A stretch of DNA of 64,000 nucleotides from G963664115 sp965216035 (GTDB lineage Bacteria; Acidobacteriota; Terriglobia; 20CM-2-55-15). The number at the start of each line of letters is the position of its first letter. Position 1 is the stretch's first letter. The position numbers and the translations under genes were made by a program. Of this stretch, positions 8,641 through 18,222 are shown in pieces. The notes beneath the pieces were generated by a model. It was given only the letters and a program-made list of their open reading frames with translations, was not told the origin of the DNA and made no database searches. The stretch lies in the NCBI GenBank assembly GCA_965216035.1, contig CBDCFM010000020.1, forward strand, positions 496,001 to 560,000. Reading direction: 5' to 3'.

Positions 8641-10185
8641 CTAGGAGTCTGCGCGGCAGAGCGCGAAGAAGTCGGATTCATTGGAATTTGAGAGGGTCTT
8701 CGGAGGAGAAGGGATCGATTTCTCCGATACGACAAGTTCAGAGCGGTACGGACACCAGTAGTTGGCCGTGTAGCGAGTTTGCCGGGTTCCGGTTTTCCGG
8801 ATTATGCCCATTCGATCATCCCGTTCATTCGTCGTAAGTTGACCGCCAGAGTGACCAGATTCCACTCACCGGTCACCTTGTCCAAACCGCGTAGGCTGAA
8901 CTGTCGGAATCCGAGCACCGACTTGATCCACCCGAACGGTGGCTCACCGATGTGCTTTCGGGCCCGGTAGCGATCACGCCCACGCTTGGTTTGCATCTTT
9001 CTCACCATCCGGCCAAACGCAGTGTCTTGGGGTGGGAGTGGCGCATCGGCCAGATCCTTCTCGCGTCCCATCGGAACATACCCGTCAATTTTACGTTGTT
9101 CCAACATCCCCAGATTCGACTCGGATCGATATCCCGCATCGGCCAGGACGCGGGCGGGACGCTCTCCCAGATTGTCGTTCAGCGCATCCAGGTTGGGTTT
9201 CAACTGCCCCACGTCCGAGGCATTGTCGCTCACCGTTGTCGCCACGATGATCCGGGCCTCGGAATCCACCACCACCTGCGCGTTGTAGCATTGCTGGAAA
9301 CCTTCGGTAGAGGTCTTCATGATCCGGCTTTCCGGATCTGTGAAGTTGTTCTGGGCCGTCGGCTTGGGTTCTCCCATCGGACGTTTGTATGGCTTCTTTC
9401 CGCATCCGGGCTTGTGATCTTCCCCGTTCCGGCCCGCTTCCTGGTCCGCGGCCATCTGACGGTCTTCGAGCCGCTTCATTGCCGCCTGGATCGTGGCCAG
9501 GCGCTTCTTGCGCGTCGACAACCCGTCGGGCAGTTCGTCGCCGCGCCGGTCGGAGCCGTAACGCTGATCTTCGTCCTCATCGGTCGCGGTGGCCCGGTTC
9601 AACAGATCCCGAATCTGTTCACCCAATTCGGTCTCCTGCTTTTTCATGCGTTCATAGCTCATCGCTTTGCGTTTGCCCGCATTCGCCCGCATCTTGGTCC
9701 CGTCCACCGCCACGGTCCCCATCTTCACCAGTCCCGCTTCCCGCGCCATCATCACCACTTGCACAAACAGGTTCCCGAACTCCTCAAGATGCAGTTTGCG
9801 AAAATCCGAGATCGTCCGGTGCGCGGGAAAGTTCTCCGCTCCCAACATCCGGAACGCCACGTCGTCGGTCAACTTCGCCGCGATTTTCCGCGACGAGAAC
9901 ACTCCCGTCGCGTACCCGTAGATCAGCACCTTCACCATCATCCGCGGATCGTACGCCTGATTGCCCGGTCCGTCCGTTCCATACCGCTGCTCGAACGCGC
10001 TCAAATCCATGGCGTCCACCGCATCCGATATGAAGTACGACAGGTGATCTTCGGCCAGCCAATCCCTCAGCGACGGCGGCATCAGCAGGCTCTGTTCTGG
10101 GATATAGGTTCGATAGGTTCGTGGCATGTCCTATCTTCAATCTTTATCCGCCCAATTCCGGTCCTTCTGCCGCGCAGGCTCCTAG
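8641..10185 (-). mobile_element. IS1182-family insertion sequence, complete
   Basis: The element is 1545 bases, bounded by inverted repeats CTAGGAGTCTGCGCGGCAG (8641-8659) and its near-perfect complement (10167-10185, one mismatch). The outermost CTAG on both sides may be a palindromic target duplication rather than element sequence. It carries one transposase gene on the minus strand. The right end coincides with the stop codon of the antiporter gene. The same termini recur as a small MITE at 52988-53103. Confidence 0.88.
8802..10127 (-). CDS. IS1182-family transposase
   Basis: This is a 441-residue DDE transposase. The N-terminus (YIPEQSLLMPPSLRDWL), the helical DNA-binding part with QAYDPRMMVKVLIYGY and the AHRTISDFR segment are characteristic of IS1182. 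The first catalytic Asp is in VAVDGTKM near residue 142. A charged linker about residues 150-245 precedes the second half with the NFTDPESRIM segment and a C-terminal GWIKSVLGFRQF. The frame is intact, so the element may still be active. The long plus-strand ORFs across this gene are antisense shadows. Confidence 0.92.
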   Translation of the reverse strand: MPRTYRTYIPEQSLLMPPSLRDWLAEDHLSYFISDAVDAMDLSAFEQRYGTDGPGNQAYDPRMMVKVLIYGYATGVFSSRKIAAKLTDDVAFRMLGAENFPAHRTISDFRKLHLEEFGNLFVQVVMMAREAGLVKMGTVAVDGTKMRANAGKRKAMSYERMKKQETELGEQIRDLLNRATATDEDEDQRYGSDRRGDELPDGLSTRKKRLATIQAAMKRLEDRQMAADQEAGRNGEDHKPGCGKKPYKRPMGEPKPTAQNNFTDPESRIMKTSTEGFQQCYNAQVVVDSEARIIVATTVSDNASDVGQLKPNLDALNDNLGERPARVLADAGYRSESNLGMLEQRKIDGYVPMGREKDLADAPLPPQDTAFGRMVRKMQTKRGRDRYRARKHIGEPPFGWIKSVLGFRQFSLRGLDKVTGEWNLVTLAVNLRRMNGMIEWA

Positions 10186-12113
10186 ATGATGCTGATGGCC
10201 TGGCTGACTTCCTGCTCGCTGCCGATGAGGTGAACCCGGTCTCCTTCCTGCAGCCTGAATTGTGGTTCGGGGTTGCTGGTCACTGTTCCGTTCCGTTCCA
10301 CGGCTACGACTGTTGCCCCAGATTGCTGCCGGATACCTAGATCTTTGATTGATTTCCCGTTGGCGATCTTGCGGACCGTTGCTTCGAACATCCGGATCGC
10401 TTCGTCAACAGCCAGGCCCTGCAGGCGTTCCTGGAGAAAGGGTTCGTAATGCTGCTGGCGGATGTCAAGGATGGTGCGGTTGATCCTGGAGGGATGGATA
10501 CCCAACGTGGTGAGAAGACGCCTGATAATGGTGAGTGAGGTCTCGAACTCCTCGGTTATCACGGTGTCCGCTCCTGCCCGGTATAACGGCTCAATCTCTG
10601 GCTCGTAGCGGGTTCTGGCGATGATGAATGCGTTCTTATTCAGACGCCGCGCCGCCGCAATCCCCTGGCGCGTCGCCGGAGGATCTGAAATAGCAAATAC
10701 AACGGCGCGCGCGTGTGACACACCCACATACCGGAGGACGGTGTCGCTTACGGCATCACCATAAAAGATCGGAACGCCTTCCTTCCGCCTCTTGCTCACG
10801 GTTCGCGGGTTCATTTCAAGTACGGCATACGGCAGCTGGGAGGCCTGGAGCATGGCAGCAACATTGCGTCCGTTCAGGCCGTATCCGACGATCACGGTGT
10901 GACCCGACAGGTGGGCCGCAGTTTCCATCTCAACGTGGGCCGATCGGCTATTCTCATTGGTCGGACTCATGGGAATCCACGCTGACAACTTCTGGACAAC
11001 AGTCGAAAGGACCATCGTAAACAGGATTGTTGACAGAACCATCTGTTGTATCTCAGGCGTCAGAAATGCGTCGGCTTGCGCGGCCTGGAGCAGCACGATC
11101 GAGAACTCGCCGACTTGGGACAACAGCAGCCCGACTCCGATAGCAATGCGCAACGGGTAACCGATTAAGCGCACGACGCCGGTCGCAATCAGTGTCTTGA
11201 GCGCTATAACCAAAAGCGCTATGCCAACGATCGCAACAGCGTTCTCCAATACGAATGCGGGGTCCAGCAGCATGCCGATCGATACGAAGAACAGGCTGGT
11301 GAAGGTTTCGCGGAAGGGCAGAACGTCGGACAGAACCTGGTGGCTGTACTCGGATTCCGAGATCACGAGTCCGGCGACAAACGCCCCGATACCGGAACTG
11401 ACACCGAATCGTGAGCTGATCCAGGCGATCCCCACGACAGTTACGATTACCGAGAGGATGAAGATATCGCGACTTCCGGCATCGACTGTGCGTGCGATGA
11501 GCCGTGGAATCAACATTCTGGCGGCTACCAAGATCAGGACAATGACGCCAGCCGAGAGCGCCAGAGTGCGGATCAAACTGGAGGGATCGATCGCCGCGCG
11601 GCCCGTGATGAAAGGGAGAAACAACATCATGGGCAGGACGATGATGTCCTGGAAGATGAGGATGGCCAGGGAGACGTTGCCCTGCGGTGCCACCGATTGC
11701 CCCTGTTCGTAAAGGAGGCGGAGTCCGATCACTGTGCTGCTCAGCGCTGTCAGCATTCCGATCAGAATTCCGATACGTATGGAACCGCTAACTAAGAATG
11801 CAATCAGACCGACAACCGTACCCGTTACCAGCACTTGTGTGCCACCGCCGACCAGAACAATCCAAATGGACTTCTTCAGCTTCGCGATCGAGAACTCGAC
11901 ACCAATCGAAAACAGTAGCAGCATCACGCCGATCTCTTCCATCGCGCGAACGTCCTCGGTGGAGGCAATCAGGCTGAGACCCGATGGTCCGATCAGCATG
12001 CCGGCGACAAGGAAACCCGTGATCGTCGACAGGCGGACTGTCCGAAACACGTACGACACCACGACTGCAGCACCGAACAGAATCGTCAGGTCGAGTAAGA
12101 AGGATTGTTCCAT
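10182..12113 (-). CDS. CPA2-family monovalent cation/proton antiporter (KefB/YbaL-like)
   Basis: This is a 643-residue inner-membrane antiporter. Residues about 1-375 form 12-13 hydrophobic segments of the Na+/H+ exchanger fold. A RCK/TrkA-N nucleotide-binding domain follows (VIVGYGLNGRN near 408), then a TrkA-C domain to the end. The role is probably K+ or Na+ efflux controlled by NAD(H) or a nucleotide. The ATG at 12113 gives a normal start. Oddly, the TAG stop (10182-10184) lies in the CTAG at the border of the IS1182 element, so the last residues may be altered by insertion, although total length is close to normal. Confidence 0.9.
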   Translation of the reverse strand: MEQSFLLDLTILFGAAVVVSYVFRTVRLSTITGFLVAGMLIGPSGLSLIASTEDVRAMEEIGVMLLLFSIGVEFSIAKLKKSIWIVLVGGGTQVLVTGTVVGLIAFLVSGSIRIGILIGMLTALSSTVIGLRLLYEQGQSVAPQGNVSLAILIFQDIIVLPMMLFLPFITGRAAIDPSSLIRTLALSAGVIVLILVAARMLIPRLIARTVDAGSRDIFILSVIVTVVGIAWISSRFGVSSGIGAFVAGLVISESEYSHQVLSDVLPFRETFTSLFFVSIGMLLDPAFVLENAVAIVGIALLVIALKTLIATGVVRLIGYPLRIAIGVGLLLSQVGEFSIVLLQAAQADAFLTPEIQQMVLSTILFTMVLSTVVQKLSAWIPMSPTNENSRSAHVEMETAAHLSGHTVIVGYGLNGRNVAAMLQASQLPYAVLEMNPRTVSKRRKEGVPIFYGDAVSDTVLRYVGVSHARAVVFAISDPPATRQGIAAARRLNKNAFIIARTRYEPEIEPLYRAGADTVITEEFETSLTIIRRLLTTLGIHPSRINRTILDIRQQHYEPFLQERLQGLAVDEAIRMFEATVRKIANGKSIKDLGIRQQSGATVVAVERNGTVTSNPEPQFRLQEGDRVHLIGSEQEVSQAISII

Positions 12114-12491
12114 TGCTGGTTGTCGGCCTCGGATTCATTGTGCCACGGTATTGTCAGGTTAACGCCCCACGCGGCACAATACGGTCGCAACAGGGTGGGA
12201 TGACGGCAACGTACACGCATATCTGTGAAGTCGAAGAAAATGCCAGCGGCGTCACGTTGCACGCGCAGTGCTTGGCCCGCGGGCTTGGGTGGAGGCTTGC
12301 TGCTCCCGCAATTGGCTACCTTAGTGAAAATAGCCGATAGCGGTCAGATCCGTTCGTTGAAAACGCTCCTGCAGTCGGAGGACCCGAGCAGTGCAGTGCT
12401 CTAGCGATAAGCAGTCGCGCTCCGCTAAATTGGAGTCCGTACATTTGAGTGGTAAGATCGGCCGCTCGAGGGCCTAAATGAGGACTGCGGG
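12114..12491. other. Intergenic region between divergent genes
   Basis: This stretch of 378 bases must hold the promoters of the antiporter (-) and the methyltransferase (+). No recognisable repeat or RNA motif was found. Confidence 0.4.
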
Positions 12492-12980
12492 TTGATCTCT
12501 TCGAAACATGTCAGCACGGGGGAACCGGCCAATGCCGGGGTCGCCTTTCGTCCACCGATTCTGTTGGCAGCGAGCATCGCCCTCGCCTTCGGAGCGCGAT
12601 GGGCATTCCCTCTCATCTTTCTTCCGCCTCACCTGTCCGCGACGGTAGGCCCGACAATCGTGGCTGCGGCTTTTGCTTTGTTCTTTGGGTCTGTCATCAC
12701 GATGCGGCGGGGAGGGGGGTCAATCCCAACTGGCAAACCGACTGACGCCATCGTCCAACGAGGCCCCTACAGATTCTCGCGCAACCCCATTTATCTCAGC
12801 ATGCTCTTTCTTCAAGTGGGGCTGGGTATCTGGACCAACAGCGCTTGGTTCTTAGTACTGGCACTCATATCGTTCGCTCTTTTGACTTGGGGCGTTATCT
12901 CTCGCGAGGAACGCTATCTGGAGCGGAAATTCGGCGGCGAATATCTAGAATATAAATCGCGAACCCGACGGTGGTTGTAG
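12492..12980 (+). CDS. Isoprenylcysteine methyltransferase-like membrane protein (ICMT/PEMT family)
   Basis: This is a 162-residue polytopic protein with about four membrane segments and the family signature GPYRFSRNPIYLSM (about residues 94-107), then REERYLERKFGGEYLEYKSRTRRW at the C-terminus. These motifs bind S-adenosylmethionine at the membrane face in ICMT and phospholipid N-methyltransferases. The substrate in bacteria is usually unknown. The start is TTG at 12492 with GAGG a few bases upstream. The gene is monocistronic as far as visible. Confidence 0.82.
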   Translation: MISSKHVSTGEPANAGVAFRPPILLAASIALAFGARWAFPLIFLPPHLSATVGPTIVAAAFALFFGSVITMRRGGGSIPTGKPTDAIVQRGPYRFSRNPIYLSMLFLQVGLGIWTNSAWFLVLALISFALLTWGVISREERYLERKFGGEYLEYKSRTRRWL

Positions 12981-13382
12981 GGCGACATACGGTAAGGTGT
13001 CATCCCCATCGAAACGGCGCCGGTCAACTCAAACCAAACCCTGTTTTGGGTGGGCGTGCAGCCCCGGAGTTCATGCTGCCCGTAGTTCTGCGATAGGACA
13101 TAGAGATGGGACCTTCACGAAACGCAAACCGAAATCACCGTCGCGCAGTTTCGAATAGGAAATGGCGATTTCAGGCCGTGTTGAGCTGGATTGCGTTTCC
13201 ATCCACGATGATCCGTGCGTTCGCTCTGTTGGAATCGCCGCCTAGGATCGGTATTCCAAACGGCGGTTGGCCCGTCATTGGCGATCGTTGTGGTCGTCGG
13301 CGTCGTCACGCTGTTGGAGTGTGTGATTCCGTACGAACGATCATGGCTGCCTCAATGGAGCGATATCAGAAACATTGCTGAG
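12981..13382. other. Intergenic region without a recognised gene
   Basis: This region is 402 bases. Overlapping short frames exist on both strands but have biased, unprotein-like composition. I see no gene, repeat or RNA. Confidence 0.4.
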
Positions 13383-13751
13383 TCAGGTGTTGACCGCGTC
13401 GGTGAAGATGATTCGGTTTCCGAAGGGATCCCCAATAGACATTTCCCTCCCGCCCCACGGCATCTTCTGTATTCCGGGTCTGGCGAATTTGTATGCCTTT
13501 GCCTCTAGCTCCTTTCGAAACCCATCGAGGTTGTTGGTTTCAATTCTCACCGCAGCGCCCGGACTGCAGTCTTCGTGATGCTCAGACAGGTGGATGATGC
13601 AACGATCCTTCGAAACCTGCATATAGAGCGGCAAGCCGGGCTCGAACCGGTGCTCCCAATCAACTTTGAAGCCCAAGAAATCTATGAACAACTCCCTTGC
13701 CTTGGCTTCGTCGAACATTCGAAGGATCGGCGTTGTCTGGCTGAATCTCAC
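13383..13751 (-). CDS. Glyoxalase/bleomycin-resistance fold (VOC) protein
   Basis: This is a 122-residue vicinal-oxygen-chelate protein. The pattern TTPILRMFDEAKARELFIDF at the start, LGFKVDWEHRF, and the closing DPFGNRIIF are typical of the glyoxalase superfamily subgroup that resembles bleomycin-resistance proteins. GTG at 13751 is preferred over the ATG six codons upstream, since GGAGA sits eight bases before it and the family normally begins at this point. The substrate is unknown. No operon partner is visible. Confidence 0.82.
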   Translation of the reverse strand: MRFSQTTPILRMFDEAKARELFIDFLGFKVDWEHRFEPGLPLYMQVSKDRCIIHLSEHHEDCSPGAAVRIETNNLDGFRKELEAKAYKFARPGIQKMPWGGREMSIGDPFGNRIIFTDAVNT

Positions 13752-14225
13752 GACTTTTCTCCGATGCACCTGACGCTGTGTTTAGCCTCTTCGTCATCGG
13801 ACCAGAGGCAACGGAAGCCGCTAACCCCGGGCCACAACGGCCGGAGGGAGCGAGCGCTAGATGTATTCTATATCGGTGAAAGAACAAGGTAGGGAATGGC
13901 AGAAGAGTGCTCGATTGGGTGGTGTTGTCGCCGAACTCCTCAGGCAACACTGGCTCGCACCTCTTTGAGGACAAATTCACATGGACGTACGTGTCGGCGA
14001 ACCGGATCAGTGAGCGAATCGCAGGAAATTCGCCCCAAATGGCCGAGCGCAACCCCGCGGTCGAGTTTTCTCTCGTCCGCCCCAAAATCCGATCGAGATT
14101 GCTAATTCAGTCCTTGGCGTCGTAAACTCCCTCTACCTTCCGAAAGGGTCAGCCTCGCCTCATCCGAGGGTCAGGCTATCAGCGTGTTGCGCCGACGACC
14201 GATCTGACGGCAGGAGGTACGATAA
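13752..14225. other. Intergenic region upstream of the radical SAM gene
   Basis: This region is 474 bases. Frames present on both strands lack family features. The right end carries the ribosome site AGGAGG (14212-14217) for the next gene. Nothing else was recognised. Confidence 0.4.
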
Positions 14226-15794
14226 TTGAACATCCTTCTATACAGTCCGGACAACGGTGTGACTCGCAACTTCATGCCCCATCTGTGGATGTTCCTGCTT
14301 AAGTCTCTGACTCCGCCCGAACACGAGGTCTTTCTCCTTGACGGCAACGCCCAGCCGATGAGCGAGGCGCAATTGGGGCAGTTTGTCCGCCAGAACGAAA
14401 TTAAGCTCGTTGGCATCGGCGCCATGACCCGGATGGCGGCGCGGGCTTACCGCGCGGCAGACGCGATGCGGGGCGCCGGCGCGAAAGTTGTGTTCGGGGG
14501 GCCTCACGTTACCGAAGTCCCGGACGAGCCGCTCGGGCTGACGAACGAACCGCAGCACGCCGATGCTGTGGCGCTGGGAGAGGCGGATGCAACGTGGCCG
14601 CGGATTGTTGCTGACGCGGAGCGCGGGGAACTGCAGCAAAGGTACGAGCCCGTCGACGCGTCCGGACAGGAAGTTAAACCCGACCTCGCTGACTACCCTG
14701 TCATACCCTGGGAAGATATCGACCTCGCACAGTTCAACCTGATCAGTCACATTCCTAAACCCGCACGATACGTCCTGCGTAAGCTGGGTATGACATGGAA
14801 CAGCCTGCACCTGGTCCCGATTGAGTCGGGCCGGGGATGTCCCTACGGGTGCGACTTTTGCACGGTGACCGGCTTCTTCGGCGACTCGATCCGGTTTCGG
14901 ACCGACGAGAGCGTCGTCGACGAGCTGCTGCGACTTAAGGCACGGGCACGGCGGGATGGCGGTAAGTTGGCGGTGTTCTTTATCGACGATAATTTCGCGA
15001 TCAATATCAAGCGGACGAAAGCCCTGCTCCGCGAGATCATCGCCAAAGATGCCGTCGTCCCTTGGGTGGCCCAGGTCAGCGCGAATTTGCTCAAGGACGA
15101 GGAACTGCTGGACCTGATCGAGGACAGCGGTGGGAAGTGGATCTTCATCGGCATGGAGTCGATCGATCCGGAAAACCTTGCCGGTGTGAACAAGAGCTTC
15201 AACAAGCCGGGCGACTTCAGGGGAGTTCTGGATCGCCTCGCGAGCCGTGGGGTCTATGCCATCACGTCGTTTATCTTCGGTATGGATGGCGATAGTCCGG
15301 GCGTTGCCGACAGGACCGTTGGACAGATCGAGACCTGGCCTCCCGGCCTGCCCGTCTACGGCCTGATGACGCCCTACCCGGCGACGCCCCTCTACGATCG
15401 ACTGGCCGATGAAGGCCGCTTGACACGCCCGCAGCATTGGCTGGATTTCCGCCCATTCCGTATGGCGTACACGCCCAGAGGAATCTCGATCAATCAGTCC
15501 GAAAGAGAAGTCCGTAGCGCCTGGAGCCGCTCTTATTCCGCCCGAGGGATTGCGGCATCACTCAAGAAGATTCGGCACCGGCCGTTCTCTGAGCGTGCCG
15601 TCATGTTCTCGGCGCAGTTGGCATTCCGGGGAATCTACTTTCCCCAAATGAAGAAGGCCCAGTGGGTCGCATTGGTTGCGCAAAACTCGTGGACGATTTG
15701 TGGGCTGATCTGGGAAGGCGTCCGCCTGCGCCTCCGGCGCCCCCAGAGCGTTCAGGTAGCGGAAGCCGTGAACGGCCCGGCCACAGATCAATAG
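14226..15794 (+). CDS. B12-binding-domain radical SAM protein
   Basis: This is a 522-residue iron-sulfur enzyme. Residues 1-135 form a cobalamin-binding-like Rossmann domain (VVFGGPHVTEVP, then ALGEADATWP). The radical SAM cluster motif CPYGCDFC (Cys205, Cys209, Cys212) begins the TIM-barrel domain, which includes the FFIDDNFAIN and FIGMESID segments usual for the Elp3/MiaB-like fold. The C-terminal 90 residues are basic and may contact substrate. The start is TTG at 14226 with AGGAGG eight bases upstream. The reaction is unknown; methyl transfer or a radical rearrangement is usual. The sirtuin gene follows after 77 bases. Confidence 0.88.
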   Translation: MNILLYSPDNGVTRNFMPHLWMFLLKSLTPPEHEVFLLDGNAQPMSEAQLGQFVRQNEIKLVGIGAMTRMAARAYRAADAMRGAGAKVVFGGPHVTEVPDEPLGLTNEPQHADAVALGEADATWPRIVADAERGELQQRYEPVDASGQEVKPDLADYPVIPWEDIDLAQFNLISHIPKPARYVLRKLGMTWNSLHLVPIESGRGCPYGCDFCTVTGFFGDSIRFRTDESVVDELLRLKARARRDGGKLAVFFIDDNFAINIKRTKALLREIIAKDAVVPWVAQVSANLLKDEELLDLIEDSGGKWIFIGMESIDPENLAGVNKSFNKPGDFRGVLDRLASRGVYAITSFIFGMDGDSPGVADRTVGQIETWPPGLPVYGLMTPYPATPLYDRLADEGRLTRPQHWLDFRPFRMAYTPRGISINQSEREVRSAWSRSYSARGIAASLKKIRHRPFSERAVMFSAQLAFRGIYFPQMKKAQWVALVAQNSWTICGLIWEGVRLRLRRPQSVQVAEAVNGPATDQ

Positions 15795-15871
15795 CGGGGC
15801 CGGCAACGGGCTTGATGGTCTGAAGATCAGCGACCGCACTCGCGGTCGAATCCGGCGAACCCCAATCCTTA

Positions 15872-16633
15872 ATGACCCACAGCTCTCCAGAATTGGCCAA
15901 GTATCTCAGAGTTGCGCGCCAGATCATGGTGTTCACCGGCGCTGGTATTTCCACCTCGAGCGGTATCCCCGACTTCAGGGGACCCCAGGGTGTGTGGACG
16001 CGACGGAAACCGGTCTACTACCAGGACTTTATGGCGTCGGAGGAAGCGCGTATCGAACACTGGACCGACAAGTTGGAAGGGTGGCCTGCGATGTCCGCTG
16101 CGCAGCCAAATATGGTGCATCACGCAATCGTCAAACTGGAAGAGGCTGAAAAAATCGCAGCCGTGGTGACCCAGAACATTGACGGTTTACATTCGGTGGC
16201 CGGAACCCGTCCTGAACTTCTAGTCGAACTTCATGGCACAAACTTACTTGTGGAATGTCAGAGCTGCCATCGGCGGAGCGAGCCTGAACCGCAACTTGAT
16301 TACTTCCAGAAGCACGGCAGGTCCCCTTTGTGCACATGCGGTGGTTTCCTGAAAATGGCGACGATCAGTTTCGGGCAAGGTCTTGATCCGAGCTCGCTTG
16401 AACGTGCATCCGACGCCGCCAGCAAGGCCGACCTCGTTGTGGCCCTCGGTTCCACCCTCTCGGTATACCCCGCGGCATCCTTTCCTCTGATGGCGGCCCG
16501 TCGCGGCGTCCCCTATGTCATCATCAATCGGGGTGTTACCGAGCACGATGACGAGCCGCTTGTTTCTCTGAGACTGGATGGCGACGTTGGCGAACTATTC
16601 TCCGGCGCAGTTGACCGGGCCTTGGAGGAATAG
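15872..16633 (+). CDS. Sir2-family NAD-dependent protein deacylase
   Basis: This is a 253-residue sirtuin that removes acyl groups from lysines using NAD. Seen are GAGIS (23-27), GIPDFRG (31-37), QNIDGLH (101-107), the catalytic His121 in ELHG, and a zinc site formed by Cys129, Cys132, Cys154 and Cys156. The second zinc pair is CTC rather than the usual CxxC, a spacing worth noting. GSTLSVYPA and the IINRG segment bind NAD. It lies 77 bases after the radical SAM gene in the same direction and may be cotranscribed. Confidence 0.93.
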   Translation: MTHSSPELAKYLRVARQIMVFTGAGISTSSGIPDFRGPQGVWTRRKPVYYQDFMASEEARIEHWTDKLEGWPAMSAAQPNMVHHAIVKLEEAEKIAAVVTQNIDGLHSVAGTRPELLVELHGTNLLVECQSCHRRSEPEPQLDYFQKHGRSPLCTCGGFLKMATISFGQGLDPSSLERASDAASKADLVVALGSTLSVYPAASFPLMAARRGVPYVIINRGVTEHDDEPLVSLRLDGDVGELFSGAVDRALEE

Positions 16634-16751
16634 ACTGCTCCCGTCCAACTTGAGATTCCCATCATAGTTAAAGGGTAAGAACTTCTGTTTGCCGGCGTCT
16701 ATGGGTAAAATGGTTTCGATCCGGGCCACACGTGAAACCTTACGAACGTAA

Positions 16752-17537
16752 ATGAAGCGACTATTTCAGGTCATTGTCCTAGCCCTGCTCCCGTTGCCCC
16801 TGCTCGCGATCCAGATCCTGCCGGATCGACAGCTGGGCGGCTATGGGGGAGTGGACGGATCAGAGTTCGTCTTTGCACGGCTACGGTACAGCGAGGGATT
16901 GACTGGTTTCCGCGGATTCTGGGGAGGATACGGTAGCTGGGCGACCGACTGGCCGAAAGCCGACAAGCAGTTCATCTTCGCCATCGATCGGATGTCTAAT
17001 GTTCGAGTCGTTCTCGACCAGGATGTGGCGATCGACATCATGGACCCCAATTTGTTCAGTTATCCTTTCCTGTACGCACTCGAAGTGGGACGGGGCATGA
17101 ATCTCAGTACGCCGGAGGCCGACCGTTTGCGGGAATACATGCTGCGTGGCGGTTTTCTGGTAATCGATGATTTCTGGGGTAGCTATGAGTGGCAGAACTT
17201 CTACACCCAGTTGCACAAGATCTTCCCGGACAGGGAACCCGAGGAGATTCCGATGTCGCACCAGATTTTCCACTCGTTCTTTGACATTGGTGAAATCCTT
17301 CAGGTACCGAACGTGAACAACGGTTGCCGTGGGGGCCCGACCTACCAGAGGGATGGCTATGTCCCGTATGCTCTGGCGATCTTCGATGATGACCGTCGTC
17401 CGATGATGGTGATCAATTTCAATACCGACATCGGCGATGCCTGGGAATGGGCCGATGTCGAGTGCTATCCAAATCAGTACGCCGGCTTTGCATTCCGCAT
17501 GGGAATCAACTGGATCGTCTATTCGATGACCCACTGA
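16752..17537 (+). CDS. DUF4159-domain exported protein
   Basis: This is a 261-residue protein with a signal peptide (about 1-19). The DUF4159 domain covers the rest: FVFARLRYSEG, then YGSWATDWPKAD, LFSYPFLYALEVGRG, and a Rossmann-like GGFLVIDDFWG. DUF4159 proteins usually sit near MoxR/VWA gene sets. Here such a pair lies 20 kb away (37667-40412), not adjacent. The function is unknown. The ATG at 16752 is preceded by little ribosome-site signal. It stands alone after the sirtuin gene. Confidence 0.82.
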   Translation: MKRLFQVIVLALLPLPLLAIQILPDRQLGGYGGVDGSEFVFARLRYSEGLTGFRGFWGGYGSWATDWPKADKQFIFAIDRMSNVRVVLDQDVAIDIMDPNLFSYPFLYALEVGRGMNLSTPEADRLREYMLRGGFLVIDDFWGSYEWQNFYTQLHKIFPDREPEEIPMSHQIFHSFFDIGEILQVPNVNNGCRGGPTYQRDGYVPYALAIFDDDRRPMMVINFNTDIGDAWEWADVECYPNQYAGFAFRMGINWIVYSMTH

Positions 17538-17574
17538 CAGCGCGGGCATAATTGGAGGGCGACCTGCCCCCTTT

Positions 17575-18186
17575 TTACCGGGCGGCGGGCCGGGGGTCCA
17601 CCTGCGGGCAGATACCCAACCCGCGGCTGGTGTAACCCACCTCGTGGCTGCTGACGAAGAGCCCTTTCTTTCCAAACGCCCCTATCGTTACAAAGCGTTT
17701 ATTTTCAGTGCGATCCGCAGTCCAAGTGTGCTTATTCACCATCAGGCGGCGACCGGTGGCCGAGAAGTGTAGGAAGAGCATCAGGACCACTTCCGTCGCT
17801 GAGGCAAGATACAGGCCTGCGCCCTTAATACTATCAGCATAGTAAATAGGCTGTCCGATGCTGTTGGGAGTGACCGCCATCGCAATCGAGTGCCATCCTG
17901 GATTGCAGCCGATGTGGCCGAACGGCTCTTCGAGGTACCACGGATGGTCGAAAAACACGGGCTCCCGGGTGGGATCTGTTCCGACGGTTTTCCTGAGATT
18001 CAGGATCGACAGGGCCCTGTTGTCCTCTGGCGTCGGAAAGGTTATAAAACCCTTTTGTGTCTGTACCTTATTGGAATTCAGTCGTTGAATTTCCGCTTCG
18101 CTGAATCGGGCTGGAATCCTCAGGTGGTCAAAGAGCCGTTGAACTTCCGTTGGCGACAACTGAAAGGAAATTGAAGTTTCAGCCAT
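17575..18186 (-). CDS. Orphan hypothetical protein
   Basis: This is a 203-residue protein I do not recognise. It has no signal peptide and no membrane segment except a weak hydrophobic stretch (EVVLMLFLHFSA). The chosen start, ATG at 18186, begins MAETSISFQLSP. There is no ribosome site, but a TATAAT ends nine bases upstream, suggesting a leaderless message. An upstream in-frame ATG at 18252 would overlap that promoter. The immediate upstream DNA is AT-rich compared with its neighbours, a possible sign of transfer. It is convergent with the DUF4159 gene. Confidence 0.6.
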   Translation of the reverse strand: MAETSISFQLSPTEVQRLFDHLRIPARFSEAEIQRLNSNKVQTQKGFITFPTPEDNRALSILNLRKTVGTDPTREPVFFDHPWYLEEPFGHIGCNPGWHSIAMAVTPNSIGQPIYYADSIKGAGLYLASATEVVLMLFLHFSATGRRLMVNKHTWTADRTENKRFVTIGAFGKKGLFVSSHEVGYTSRGLGICPQVDPRPAAR

Positions 18187-18195
18187 TTTACTATA

Positions 18196-18222
18196 ATTAT
18201 AGTTTTTAGCGGCTGTCCTCAA
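18196..18222 (-). promoter_or_regulatory. Predicted sigma-70-like promoter of the orphan gene
   Basis: On the minus strand, TTGAGG (18217-18222) and TATAAT (18196-18201) are separated by 15 bases. The predicted transcription start falls within about three bases of the ATG at 18186. Confidence 0.4.

Noticed and set aside
8952..10340. Long plus-strand frame of 462 codons across the IS element
   Set aside because: It is antisense to the clear IS1182 transposase, has His/Arg/Pro-rich composition and no family features.
13106..13381. Overlapping short frames in 12981-13382
   Set aside because: Arg-rich, low-quality frames on both strands with no homologous pattern.
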